Assembly: GCA_964019415.1 (NCBI GenBank) | Contig: OZ025880.1 | Location: forward strand, 5,514,585 to 5,578,584 | Source of the DNA: Ianthella basta | Lineage: Eukaryota > Porifera > Demospongiae > Verongiida > Ianthellidae | DNA: 64,000 bases | Direction of reading: 5' to 3' | Shown here: positions 43,816-64,000 of the stretch, one piece after another | How positions within the stretch are numbered: the first letter of the stretch is position 1 | How the letters are laid out: every line of letters starts with the position of its first letter | Notes under the pieces: generated by a model | Databases searched by the model: none | Seen by the model: the letters and a program-made list of their open reading frames with translations, nothing else | What the model was told of the DNA's origin: nothing | Made by a program: the position numbers and the translations under genes

Positions 43816-44323
43816 GTCATGTGACCCGAGAGATGACGTCAACGTCACCGTGAGAGACGGCGTTGAAGTTAAGATCAATGTAAACGTTTGACGAAATGGC
43901 GTTTCAGAGTAAGCTTGTTTCTTAGAGTTGGGTAGCTGTGTCGTTTCTCCGCTGGTAAACGCTCTTGATGGCCATTCCCTATATTCTAGAAGCGATCCGA
44001 GTGATCTGGATGTGGTTGGGATCGACGTTCAGCTGCCGTTATATGACCACGACAGCCGTTCGGATTCGTCCCGCAGCGAAGAAGATGACTTAAAACTCTG
44101 CCTTTCTTATTCGAATACTACGGATATTGAACTAAACCTGGAAACTCACGAAACGTTGAACAGAAGCCTCCGGACAAGGAAAGAACTCACCGGAATACGC
44201 TTATGGTGGAACGTGGTTCCAGGCGTACAAAACGTTACAAATTCACCGTGTACGTTATTCGCGGAGGGTGTCACGTGATGATTTATGACGTCAACGTTCG
44301 CCGTAAACGTTGATCTTAACCTC
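43816..44323. repeat. Element-like segment with direct and inverted terminal similarities
   Basis: ATGACGTCAACGT-CCGT occurs at 43834 and 44285 in direct orientation. GTTAAGATCAATGTAAACG (43868) and CGTAAACGTTGATCTTAAC (44302-44320) are inverted. The segment contains a 116-codon plus-strand ORF (43928-44278) rich in Ser/Asp that matches nothing I know. Confidence 0.45.
43928..44278 (+). CDS. Hypothetical 116-aa ORF, uncertain
   Basis: The ORF starts MGSCVVSPLV and has an acidic, Ser-rich middle (SRSDSSRSEEDD) and a TRKELTGIRLWWNVV stretch. No domain is recognised. It lies wholly inside the repeat-bordered segment 43816-44323, so it is either an element-encoded peptide, a host first exon or chance. 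Confidence 0.2.
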   Translation: MGSCVVSPLVNALDGHSLYSRSDPSDLDVVGIDVQLPLYDHDSRSDSSRSEEDDLKLCLSYSNTTDIELNLETHETLNRSLRTRKELTGIRLWWNVVPGVQNVTNSPCTLFAEGVT

Positions 44324-44774
44324 TCTAATATCATTTTGCTGAGGTCGACCTACACAGTCGACGGCTCCAATGATATTCATACGTGTGGGTATATGATCAA
44401 GGACACGGCAGCCCTCATTTTGGAAACGTTTTGCACACCCTATATATATATTAATCGAGATCATCCTGTATCAATATCGATCATGATCAATCGTGATCAT
44501 TGTCTACAAACTACGTGTAGCTGCATGCAAGGTACACGGACCCTGTGTGAATATGTACATGTGCTAGCTATAATTAACTGCAGCATGCAAATGCAAACAT
44601 GATGATAGCATCAATATATTAATTACATCATTTCCACAGAAGTCCAAATATAGTGATCTAAGGCCAATGGGTTAAAAGTCAATCCATAGCAGCACCAGTT
44701 GAACGGCTGTGTTAGGTGAATCCCATGGCCTCCCATGGTGTACAGACGACAGATCCTTTGCCACCATCAATGTG

Positions 44775-54137
<9,363 letters not shown>

Positions 54138-54345
54138 TCCTGATCGCGCTAGGACTATACCTCACAAGAATTCTGCCTCAAAGTGATCGAAATCTGAGAC
54201 ACATGTAGTTAAATAAATTGACCATGCAAATCTTTATCCAACAGGTGAAGGCGATAACATCGATGAAAACTGCAGAATGAGTTGCGAGTAATTCCTTGGC
54301 CAATACTGCCTGGTGTCATGGACCGGCCATGATTCTGTTTAATCT

Positions 54346-54359
54346 GTTGCCGTGACGAC
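54346..54359. promoter_or_regulatory. RFX X-box upstream of the TTLL gene
   Basis: GTTGCCGTGACGAC fits RYYNYY-N2-RRNRAC, the consensus bound by RFX/DAF-19 factors that drive ciliary genes. It lies 209 bp before the ATG at 54137, within the usual distance. Ciliary function of TTLL enzymes makes the match meaningful, but binding is not shown. Confidence 0.5.
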
Positions 54360-54386
54360 CAAAATGTAAGCGCCTGGATGTGCTGC

Positions 54387-54422
54387 ACCCTCTCCGCCTG
54401 GGCGTTTAAGGGCGGAGAGGGT
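54387..54422. repeat. GC-rich hairpin upstream of TTLL
   Basis: ACCCTCTCCGCC and GGCGGAGAGGGT form a perfect 12-bp stem around TGGGCGTTTAAG. Confidence 0.7.
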
Positions 54423-54479
54423 CTAGCGCGCTAGACTAAGCGTACCGTACCAAGTGCATTGCCAGTCAGCTTACCACAT

Positions 54480-57400
54480 AATTATACTACATTTAGACTG
54501 TTAATTAATGCCTGCAACTAACAAGCGAACCCAAGCTAACCACATCACTACTCAATTGTAAATCGACACGCCTGCTAGCTACATGTGCAATCACAAGATG
54601 AAACATCCAGGCCATCGGCATCTCCATCTGAGCACATGTATGTGGATATGAATCCAATTGGTCTGCTAACTCGTGTTTTGAGGCAAACACAACAGAAGCC
54701 TGAAGTACATAGCTGTGAGAAATTGAACCAATGTAATCAATGCATTCAGGCATAAATTGTACACTGAATGGTTCAAGTTCAAACTGAGTTCAACATTCAC
54801 TCTTGTTCAAAGTCTGTCAGACTGGTGGAGAGAGTCTGCAAAACTTGCAGCAGAACGGGTCTTCTTCACTAAGTACAACAAAATACAGCAACGTGTCAGT
54901 ATACACTGCTGGTACCTGGTCATATAGCACACTGTTAGTACACTTCCAAGTAAGGCATTTGAAGGCATGCAAGTCCATGTAGGGCTACAATGAAATCAAA
55001 ATCCTGAAGCTGATGCTTGGAATTCATACTTTGTATATTATGTCATGCATGTTACATACACTGCTAGCAAAATAATGCATTCCAATGCATCCACAAAGTG
55101 GGTAGCTAAGCAGCAGTAAATGGAGCTGTGGCAATACCTACAATGCAGGCAGACTGTCCCTGGGCTGCGCTGGTCCTCGAGACTGCATTTGGAGAGATCG
55201 AGACAGCGATTTCTCGGCAATTCATCAAGTAAACAGAGGGACAATCTGTCTGCGGAACCTTGCAAAGCGAAGGAAGAACGACAGCTGAATCCGGGCCGTC
55301 AGGGCGTAAATTAGATTGAGGGGACAATAAGAGTTGGCCAGCGTCAAGGCATTTTGCACCTTCAGGGACTCTTCCCGCTTGCCCGTTTGTGGACCCTGGA
55401 GGGCCGGTCCGACCCTTGTTCTGAGGAGGCAGATCGAAACATGGTCACAAAGCCATGATATCCGTTCACGCACAGACATGCACAGGTAGTGTCGGAGCAT
55501 ACCTGCTGCGACTCGCCTTCGGCTCTCTCTCTTTGTGGCTTGCCCGTCGTAAACATGAACGAATAGCTTTTAACCTTTGGAAGTTGTGGTAACCCGCCGG
55601 GTTAGCGCCTTTATACTTGTAAACAAATGACGTAATTAGAGTGACGCGGGGTAAAACATGGGGTCATCATGCCGCATTCCGCCTCAAACACGTGCTGAAA
55701 CCTTCACAAATGCCACTGTCCAGATGGTCTATGTACACTCGTGGCCTTCCTTACACTGTGTACAGCCTCCAAAGACACGAATTCTCCTCATTTAAAGTGA
55801 TTGGAGTGATCACTGTTACAATGATACGGGCTCCTCACATAGGTAGCTAGCTACTCCACTCAATCTACACCACCCTATACAGCGACCATGTTGCTCCTCG
55901 CTTGCTGGATTCTCACTGAGATAGCTTGATGGATATCTAGCAGGCCTTCAGTCATGTATTGGTGAAGTTGTCTGTAAAACATGATCCACAGTCACCATAG
56001 CGCATCAGAGCTATGCACGAAGTAGGAGGGGCCACCCTTGAAGATTATAGTGATAGGAAGCCGAGTGATTGACTTGCACAGGTTGCAGATCCAGAGGGGC
56101 TAAGACAATCCAAACTGCCCTGTAGTTAGGGACAGGGACTTTTCAGTACTATGCTTGTGAGGCTTGGTCATATGACACTAGGCAGTCATGAGTTGTGTGA
56201 GATCAGCGACTAATTATGGCCTTATGTAAACTTGCACTTGATGAGATCACTATGAGCGCAATAACACAATGAACACATACAAACATTGCATGCCCTCTGC
56301 TCTCTTACGGACATCTAACTAGTCCCACATATATATATGTCCTGGCTTAGGGCAACTAGAGCTACTTACTAAGTACAAGCACAATCAGTGCGGTACTACT
56401 GAATATGTTTACTTCAAATTCCACTTAGTATGTGTGCTGAAACCTTCAAGAACTGTCAATCCCTTATATCTGAACTCCTGAAGTAAATATGTGTTCTACG
56501 TAGCTACCTCTGCATTCATGGTCCCTTTCTATCACAATAGGTTGGAGCAATGATAGGGGATGCATGCACATTGACACTGCAGTCAACCAATACACACTGC
56601 ACTGTATGTCACTGTGGGGGGTGGCATTCAAAGCACATACTAGTGGAAATCTCTCATTAACCTTCATCCATTGCCATCGATGCTGTCAATCTATACCAAT
56701 ATTCCAGCTGGTACGTATGCAGCCTGACTGACAGCACATGCACAGCCCCGTGGACAGCCAAGTCAGAATTCACAAGTCTTGTGGAACACAGGCCCTGCTC
56801 AGGGTAAAGAACAACTGTGCAGTCTGATGCAATCCTGGGATACCCAGAGCCAAGAATGTTCCAACTCAGTTGTGTGTTTCCTGAAACCTGACCACCTGGT
56901 GTCATATGACTGCTAGTCATGAGTGATGAGTTCATGGTTATGAATAGTAGCAGGCTTACTTTATTACCTAATATGAACAAACCACTATGTCGTTTCCTAG
57001 CAACCAGACAGCAAGCCCAAGGCCATTCTGGTGTTTGTTTGTGACACATGTATTTGTCCCACTATTCATACAATACATATAAAGGGTGTGTAAAAATGTT
57101 TCCTCCAAAAACAAGGGCAGATGTAGGGATGGTGCAGTGTGTCTCTGAAGGGCATAGCAGCAAACCACCTGGCAGAAAAACTGTAGGAACAAGGAGGAGG
57201 GCCGGTCCATGCAAAGAGGGGGACTAGCCTGTCCACACAAAACCCAAGTCATTAACATTCGCTGACTTTGAGACGCCGCACAAGCCAGCTAGCCAGTCCC
57301 ATGTAGCTACAAAGAAATTAGGAATGCATAGCAAACTTCACGGCAATGTGGTTCATCATGGTGTTGAGTTATTGTTGCTTGTTTCCATGCTTTTTCTGCT

Positions 57401-58600
57401 GGCCATTCCTAAATCCCTTTTAATTCTAAAGGAATTTTTATACACTTGTTTGTACAGTTTTTGCATATCCAAAGGACTATGGTTACATCAGATTGATACC
57501 AGCGCTGACTAATACCCCTTCCATAAATTAGCTGAAGATTGTGTAGAGCATCGAGCACAGTTACGCCACTTTTAGATGAAGCGGCGGCCGTGTACCAGCG
57601 CAACAAAATGGCGGCATTGGGGTATCTTTAATACACGGGGAGGACAAATTTCCTGCCCGCTCCAGCGCTGTACTTATTGGATTGCCACCGGCGCTCAGAT
57701 CCTAGTCCTTGACCTGGGCACATAAGTTATCGTACACGATTTAGACCCGTAGGTGCCCTGTGTCGTGCGCTAGGAGCGCGCAAATATTCGGTGGGAAGAA
57801 CAAGAATAATATGAAAAGACAAAATGGGGTACGAGCAGCCTATGACGCTTTTCTCTTACGTGCATTCCAGGTTGCCTTTGGGTACGCTGCCGTCGCCAAT
57901 ACATCAAAAGAAGCCTACCCATGGCCTTTAATTGTTCTTTGCCACTGCCGTTTGGCTAGTTTCACTGAAGCGCCCTAATACACTAAGATAGGGACGCCAT
58001 TTTGAACCGGGCACATTCCTAAATAGACGTCACGAGCGTGACGTCTGATAATTCATTTCTGACGCAACTACAGATCAATCCCAATTTATACATTAACATA
58101 CCCATTGTTACAAGCATAGATACAACGATTACACTTGAGCTAAAAGGGGTCTGGCTCTAGGAGGATGTGGGCAGGACGGATCACTGTTTAAGGAAATGGG
58201 TGGGGCTTAGAGTCACCAGAGGATGCCATGGCCACATGACAGCCATATATCAGGCCCACACGGTCCTGTTACCTTATATACCATTCTCTAAAGGGAGTCC
58301 CAACAATCCGTTACACACAGATGGCAGACATACACAGAACATACGTGGCAAGATCAACAAGTCTGTCATTGCACAGCAACATCATGTGGCATACAGCTCA
58401 TCTCACCAGCTGTTACATTCTGAAGTACTCTGCCTGTTCATAACTGTGCCCAACAGTCTGCACTAGCACTGACATCAGTAACATAGCTACTGGTAAGCCC
58501 TCCACTGGTTAGTTGTAATCAGGCTAGATCAACCTCTTATATAACATATACAGCATGTGAACACAGCGCAGTCCTCTAGCACATGAGAATCAAGTTACTT
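54480..58600. other. Intergenic stretch without supportable gene
   Basis: I checked both strands. ORFs are short and without recognisable motifs. A perfect 9-bp hairpin at 58025-58046 (AGACGTCAC-GAGC-GTGACGTCT) contains two CRE-like TGACGT halves. GC-rich AAAATGGCG-type patches at 57600 and 57980 could mark promoters, but no transcript start can be assigned. Confidence 0.4.
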
Positions 58601-58643
58601 TCACATGCACCCAATGAATATGATTAGTCTTTCCTCACATGCT

Positions 58644-58835
<192 letters not shown>

Positions 58836-58969
58836 TCATGCACAGTCACACATCACAAATGCACACACACATGCACCGAGCACACAGAGAGACTCATCAC
58901 ACATGCAATACACACATAGGCATGCATGTGCACTGCTGAAGACAGATGACACAATGTCATTCATCTCAG

Positions 58970-60120
<1,151 letters not shown>

Positions 60121-60317
60121 CACAGACACAGCTTGTAACCACAACAACAGCCAAAATGAATTATTTCCAAAATGCCAAGCAAACATAGTTCAAGCAGTTC
60201 AAGCACTCTTGTCACAATTCTACACTTGTAACAAGTACACATATCGCATACACCACATGCATGCACATACAACACACAAACACATGCACATATGCACAAG
60301 CACACACACACATGCAC

Positions 60318-60354
<37 letters not shown>

Positions 60355-60495
60355 ACACATGCACACAAGATGTACACATCTACATACAATTCCTCCCCCT
60401 TGACTTTGCATGCACACTCACGGACAGCACCACACAGTACCTGTATGTAACACACAGTAAATTGATATTGTAGATGCTCATAGTTGCGTTGATAA

Positions 60496-60696
60496 TACAA
60501 TGATACGAGATTCTTGAGCAAGACACAACTGATAATGATAAATCAATCAAATGCAGGACGTTTTGACCCGAAGGTCTTTGTCAACTGCGTACATGACCTG
60601 TACGCAGTTGACAAAGACCTTCAGGTCAAAACGTCCTGCATTTGATTGATTTATCATTATCAGTTGTGTCTTGCTCAAGAATCTCGTATCATTGTA
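60496..60696. repeat. 200-bp near-perfect palindrome with hammerhead-like motifs in both arms
   Basis: The arms run from TACAATGATACGAG to the centre at about 60596 and back, with very few mismatches. Each arm contains GCAG-TTGACAAA-stem-AAAAC-GTC-CTGC (60604-60639 on plus, 60588-60553 on minus). Stem II is GACCT-TC-AGGTC in one arm and GACC-TTCG-GGTC in the other, so a compensated stem is kept. The first base of the conserved GAAA is A in both. Confidence 0.85.
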
Positions 60697-61374
60697 CACA
60701 GTAAATTATTACAACTGAACACTTAAAATAGTGTCTAAAGTTGCACTCTAAAAACAGTAACAACTACTACGTAAGGACACTTTAAGGTCCATCACAGGTG
60801 AGTTTACACACACACAAAGGGTCCGAGAGGCCTCTACGCAGATGCTTCCCAATCCATTTTCCTTTCTTGTTTTGTCATCTGTCCTATTTTTTGTGTTTGT
60901 AGTTTCTTGGTATTTGTTTTATCTTGGTTGCTTTTGTTCTTCATTTTTTCATTTTTATCTCTCCAATCTTACAAGGAGAAGTCAGACAATGCTGACATAT
61001 CAACTGGCAGCTCCACAAACCTACACATGTGACAATTCAAGGGAGAGAAGAATGTAATATCAGCTCAAGCAGTCTTGACTTGGTAGACAAAATGCACACA
61101 TTCCACCTCCTCGTACAAATGATAGGATAATACAGAATCAACTGATTGTTAAGTACACATGCTAATACTGTACATAACATTGACAGCAACATATGCATCA
61201 AATAAAGGATATAGGATTAAGCAAACAGTATGGTATCATTTCTGTGTCAAATATATTCTGTGGAGCCATCCTGCATTGTGTGACAAATTATGTATAAATA
61301 TTCCAGTTCTCATCGTGACCACAAACTGCTCAGAAGCAAGGTCAGGTAATTGAGACAGCCACTTTAACCATTGC
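60697..61374. other. Nothing recognised
   Basis: AT-rich sequence. ORFs of 64-71 codons lack motifs. Confidence 0.4.
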
Positions 61375-61376
61375 TA

Positions 61377-61838
61377 CAGTGGAACCTCCCTTATCCGGTC
61401 ATTGAAGTTCCGGGCGCCTCGGTCTACCGGGCAGGTGTTATAGCGAGCCGGCCATTTTATTACACGTACGCTGACGTCACAATTACCTCGTACATAGCGT
61501 GAAGATGGCTAGCAGAAAGCGGCGCGTTGTTACGCTCGACAGAAGCTAATGATTATTGACGACTTAAAGGAAGGAAAGTCCCAGCGACTCGTTGGTGACA
61601 TCCATGGAGTTCCGAAGTCTACTGTTGGCGACATATGGAAGGATTGAGGAAAGTCGTTTTTATTTTTATTTTATTTTTTATGTTTTATTATTATTTTAGC
61701 CTTTTTAAGCTTTATGTACTTGTGACCAGTGTTATATAGCCATGTACATAGTTCATGAATAAGTTCAGAGTTACGGGCAATTTTAAAGTTACGGGCACCC
61801 CTTGGTCCCACACCGCCCGGATAACCGAGGTTCCACTG
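61377..61838 (+). mobile_element. Pogo/Tigger-derived element, internally deleted, 462 bp
   Basis: The ends CAGTGGAACCTCCCTTATCCGG and CCGGATAACCGAGGTTCCACTG are flanked by TA (61375-61376, 61839-61840). Near the left end, 61505-61645 still encodes the start of a CENP-B-type helix-turn-helix (MASRKRRVVTLDR, then after a break LMIIDDLKEGKSQR and GVPKSTVGDIWKD). The catalytic region is gone. It depends on a transposase supplied elsewhere. Confidence 0.88.
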
Positions 61839-62270
61839 TACATTGAAAATGAAACTACGTATGGCACAACCTGCCATCAGTACATCAGTAGTCAGCACTG
61901 AAAGAGAATGTGTGCAGAGAGTGGTAGTCTGGCTTGCTAGACCATCCCGTCCAAATGCTAGGAGTGATGACTGGGATGGAGGGACGTCCATATTTAGAAG
62001 CCATGGTCAGTGGAAAGGCGAACTAATGTATCTTCTCTATCAACCCCCCCCCCCCCCCCCCCCTTAAGGCCTCCGTCACACTACGGCAGTGATGATGGTA
62101 ATGACAGCAGCAATGTGTATATGACATTAAGGAACGTGAACAATCAATTGGTTGCACATCTGAAAATGGCTGATTGCGAGATATAGGCGACATACAGGTG
62201 CATTGACTACTCATGCATGTACCCAACTGTACCATGTGAAGGTGATTGGTGAACATGCTCTCATACTCAC

Positions 62271-62623
62271 GGTTTGGGAGCCTCTGCGTATGGGACAAAG
62301 GCCGGTACGTACTTGTCAGTCAAACCAGGCGATGTGAATTTTGGTCGTGGCGTGCTCCACGGGAAGGTGGATATCGTGACACCGACAACCAATTCATCCT
62401 TCTCAGTCCCACTATTCCTCGGCGTCGCAGCCGCGAATCCAGTGGCCAGTTGGTCCTTTGGTTCCCATAGGCAGCCCTTGGCCTTCCTAGAACAGCTCTC
62501 CTCCAGCCCCAGCGATTCAGTGACCGCACCATGATCTTGGTCTCGCACTCCTACCGCCCTTCTCAGCGAAGTGGGGGGTCCTTGGCGCTGTACTCGTGCG
62601 GCGGGCCCCGCGGCCGGCCCCAC
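62271..62623 (-). CDS. Probable first exon of an unidentified gene
   Basis: This is an open GC-rich exon from an ATG at 62623 to a strong donor (CCAAACC/GTGAGT, 62271/62270). The N-terminal part is Arg/Gly/Pro rich, and the C-terminal part contains ELVVGVTISTFPW and GLTDKYVPAFVPYAE. No domain is recognised. A later ATG could be the true start. The next exons should lie below 62270 on the minus strand, but none was found before the window elements at 61.4-61.8 kb. Confidence 0.4.
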
Positions 62624-63044
62624 AAGGGCGGTGGGCCCTAGCTAGAAGGCGACAGGAGCAACACAACATTGTAGACAACAGTGCTTCTACTTAGAACTAG
62701 CTACATTTATCTCTAACCTTCTCCGACTCTCCTTCAACTTCTCGATCGATTGGGAGTTCTGCCGCTTTCATCCACAAGGAATATACACATGTATAGGAAA
62801 AGGTGGTAAGGGGACGGCCTGGGAACTAGACTAAGGGTGACGGAAGAAGATTGTCCACTATATAGTCCGTTCAAAGTGAAAAATGAGCTCGATAAATGAG
62901 CTTAATAATATTTTGTGGACTCTATATACTCCCCCGTCGGCTGATCACGCGACATGGAACGTCACTTGGCTCAGTTCAGACCATATATAGAGCATCTATG
63001 ACGAGACTCTACATTGTTGTGCAATGCGCACCGGTGTAACAGGA

Positions 63045-63242
63045 TGTCAGTTCCCCCCTATTCCTCCCAGGAACTCCAATCCTTGTATACGGATTCCGGC
63101 AGACCTGGCCTCCTAGGATTACGGTTCCCCCCCGGAACGTGCCTCCTAGGAGATGGGTTCCGCCTTAGGATTTGAGTCCCCCCTGTTGGGTTTGACGCTA
63201 AGGACCGTGGTTCCACCCGCTAGGATACCAGTTCCCCCCATG
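63045..63242. repeat. Degenerate repeat of (C)CTAGGAT...GTTCCCCCC
   Basis: At least five imperfect copies (CAGTTCCCCCC, CTAGGATTACGGTTCCCCCC, CTAGGAGATGGGTTCCGCC, TAGGATTTGAGTCCCCCC, CTAGGATACCAGTTCCCCCC) are spaced 30-40 bp apart. The short ORF over them is not convincing. Confidence 0.55.
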
Positions 63243-63534
63243 CCAGGCACTGCTATGGGAGTCGTTGTGTTCTTCCACAGTGACTGGCGACTTTGTGATT
63301 CAAGTGCCTTAGATACTTGGCAGGCTCTCCATGATGACTACCGTTTCTCATCCTTGGGGAATTGGCTTCCAGCCTTCTAATACGAGCGCTGCACATGCAA
63401 ACAAGCCTCCCAGATATTTAGGACATCGCAATTCTGCTCACTACAGGACAATACAGGTACTAAGTTGCTGTAATAGATGGTAATTCATGCACACGCACTA
63501 TGCTATTAAAGTTTGCTGTTAAAATGTTGCTAAG

Positions 63535-63673
63535 TAGTCTCGTACCCAGACCGCTTTCTCCCCTCCATTTTTATATTATGACGTAATTGATCGGGGAGAA
63601 ACCCTTCCCGTTCGCCTATGACGTCACGATTAAATGGCCGCCGGCGGACGAGTGGGGTCTGGGTACGAGACTA
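63535..63673. mobile_element. 139-bp MITE with 18-bp perfect inverted repeats and 9-bp target duplication
   Basis: TAGTCTCGTACCCAGACC and its exact reverse complement are the ends. GTTGCTAAG is repeated on both sides (63526-63534, 63674-63682). The interior has two TATGACGT motifs. A 9-bp duplication points to Mutator-like transposition. Confidence 0.9.
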
Positions 63674-64000
63674 GTTGCTAAGAGCTAGCTAGCTAACTTC
63701 TGCAGATTACCAATTACATCAAGGGAATTTTTTATTTATGTTCAAACTAGAGTTTATGGGGTAGCTATGTGATGTGAATTTTGCTTTATTGCATGCTCTA
63801 CATTCGTTTGACATTCCCACAGCTTATTCAGTGCTGAGAGACTGTGTTGGCTTCTTTTGTGGATGTCAGGTCTATGCAGTTGGTGTCTGCAGTAATAAAA
63901 GCTTGATGGTATCTTCATTCTCTTGTGTTTGCTTGCTGCTGGTGTTTTAGTTGGATTCCTCTTCCAGCTGCTTGGGAGCGTAGTACAGCTGAGAGAGGAT

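Overview
The window is metazoan nuclear DNA. It has short-intron multi-exon genes with GT-AG splice sites, very many (CA)n/(GT)n microsatellites, several minisatellites and a dense mix of transposable elements. The set (R2-like non-LTR, DIRS/Ngaro-like, Crypton, Tc1/mariner, pogo, piggyBac and hAT-like pieces, many fold-back elements) suggests an early-branching or other marine/freshwater invertebrate. A sponge is plausible but cannot be proved from the sequence.

Layout: 1-1035 is the 3' part of a broken Crypton-type tyrosine recombinase. 2510-17433 (minus) holds seven phase-compatible exons of an ankyrin-repeat protein. Its largest intron (4187-12532) carries two head-to-tail R2-like retrotransposons, the first flanked on both sides by (GA)n. 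17.4-25 kb holds MITEs, a tandemly duplicated exon, a dead Tc1/mariner transposase and a 1.6 kb 21-bp minisatellite. 25-39 kb (minus) has scattered exons, some clearly paralogous, of an unidentified locus that includes a protein-kinase C-terminal motif. A decayed DIRS/Ngaro-like element (26.5-31 kb), a piggyBac-like MITE and other repeats are inserted into it. 40.1-43.5 kb is a complete-looking single-ORF non-LTR element (1043 codons, poly-A tail, target-site duplication) inserted into a palindromic MITE. 44775-54137 (minus) is a TTLL4-like tubulin polyglutamylase gene that I could resolve into 18 in-phase coding exons (876 aa), with a consensus RFX X-box about 210 bp upstream of the ATG. 54.5-64 kb is mostly intergenic: microsatellites, a triplicated segment, a cluster of five X-box-like sites, a 200-bp palindrome with two hammerhead-ribozyme-like cores, a pogo-derived MITE, one probable first exon (62271-62623) and a MITE with a 9-bp target duplication.

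The host genes do not form a pathway. The main biology is the interaction of mobile and simple-repeat DNA with gene structure: retroelements target microsatellites, elements nest inside one another, and TG tracts sit directly on splice sites. I found no tRNA, rRNA or CRISPR.
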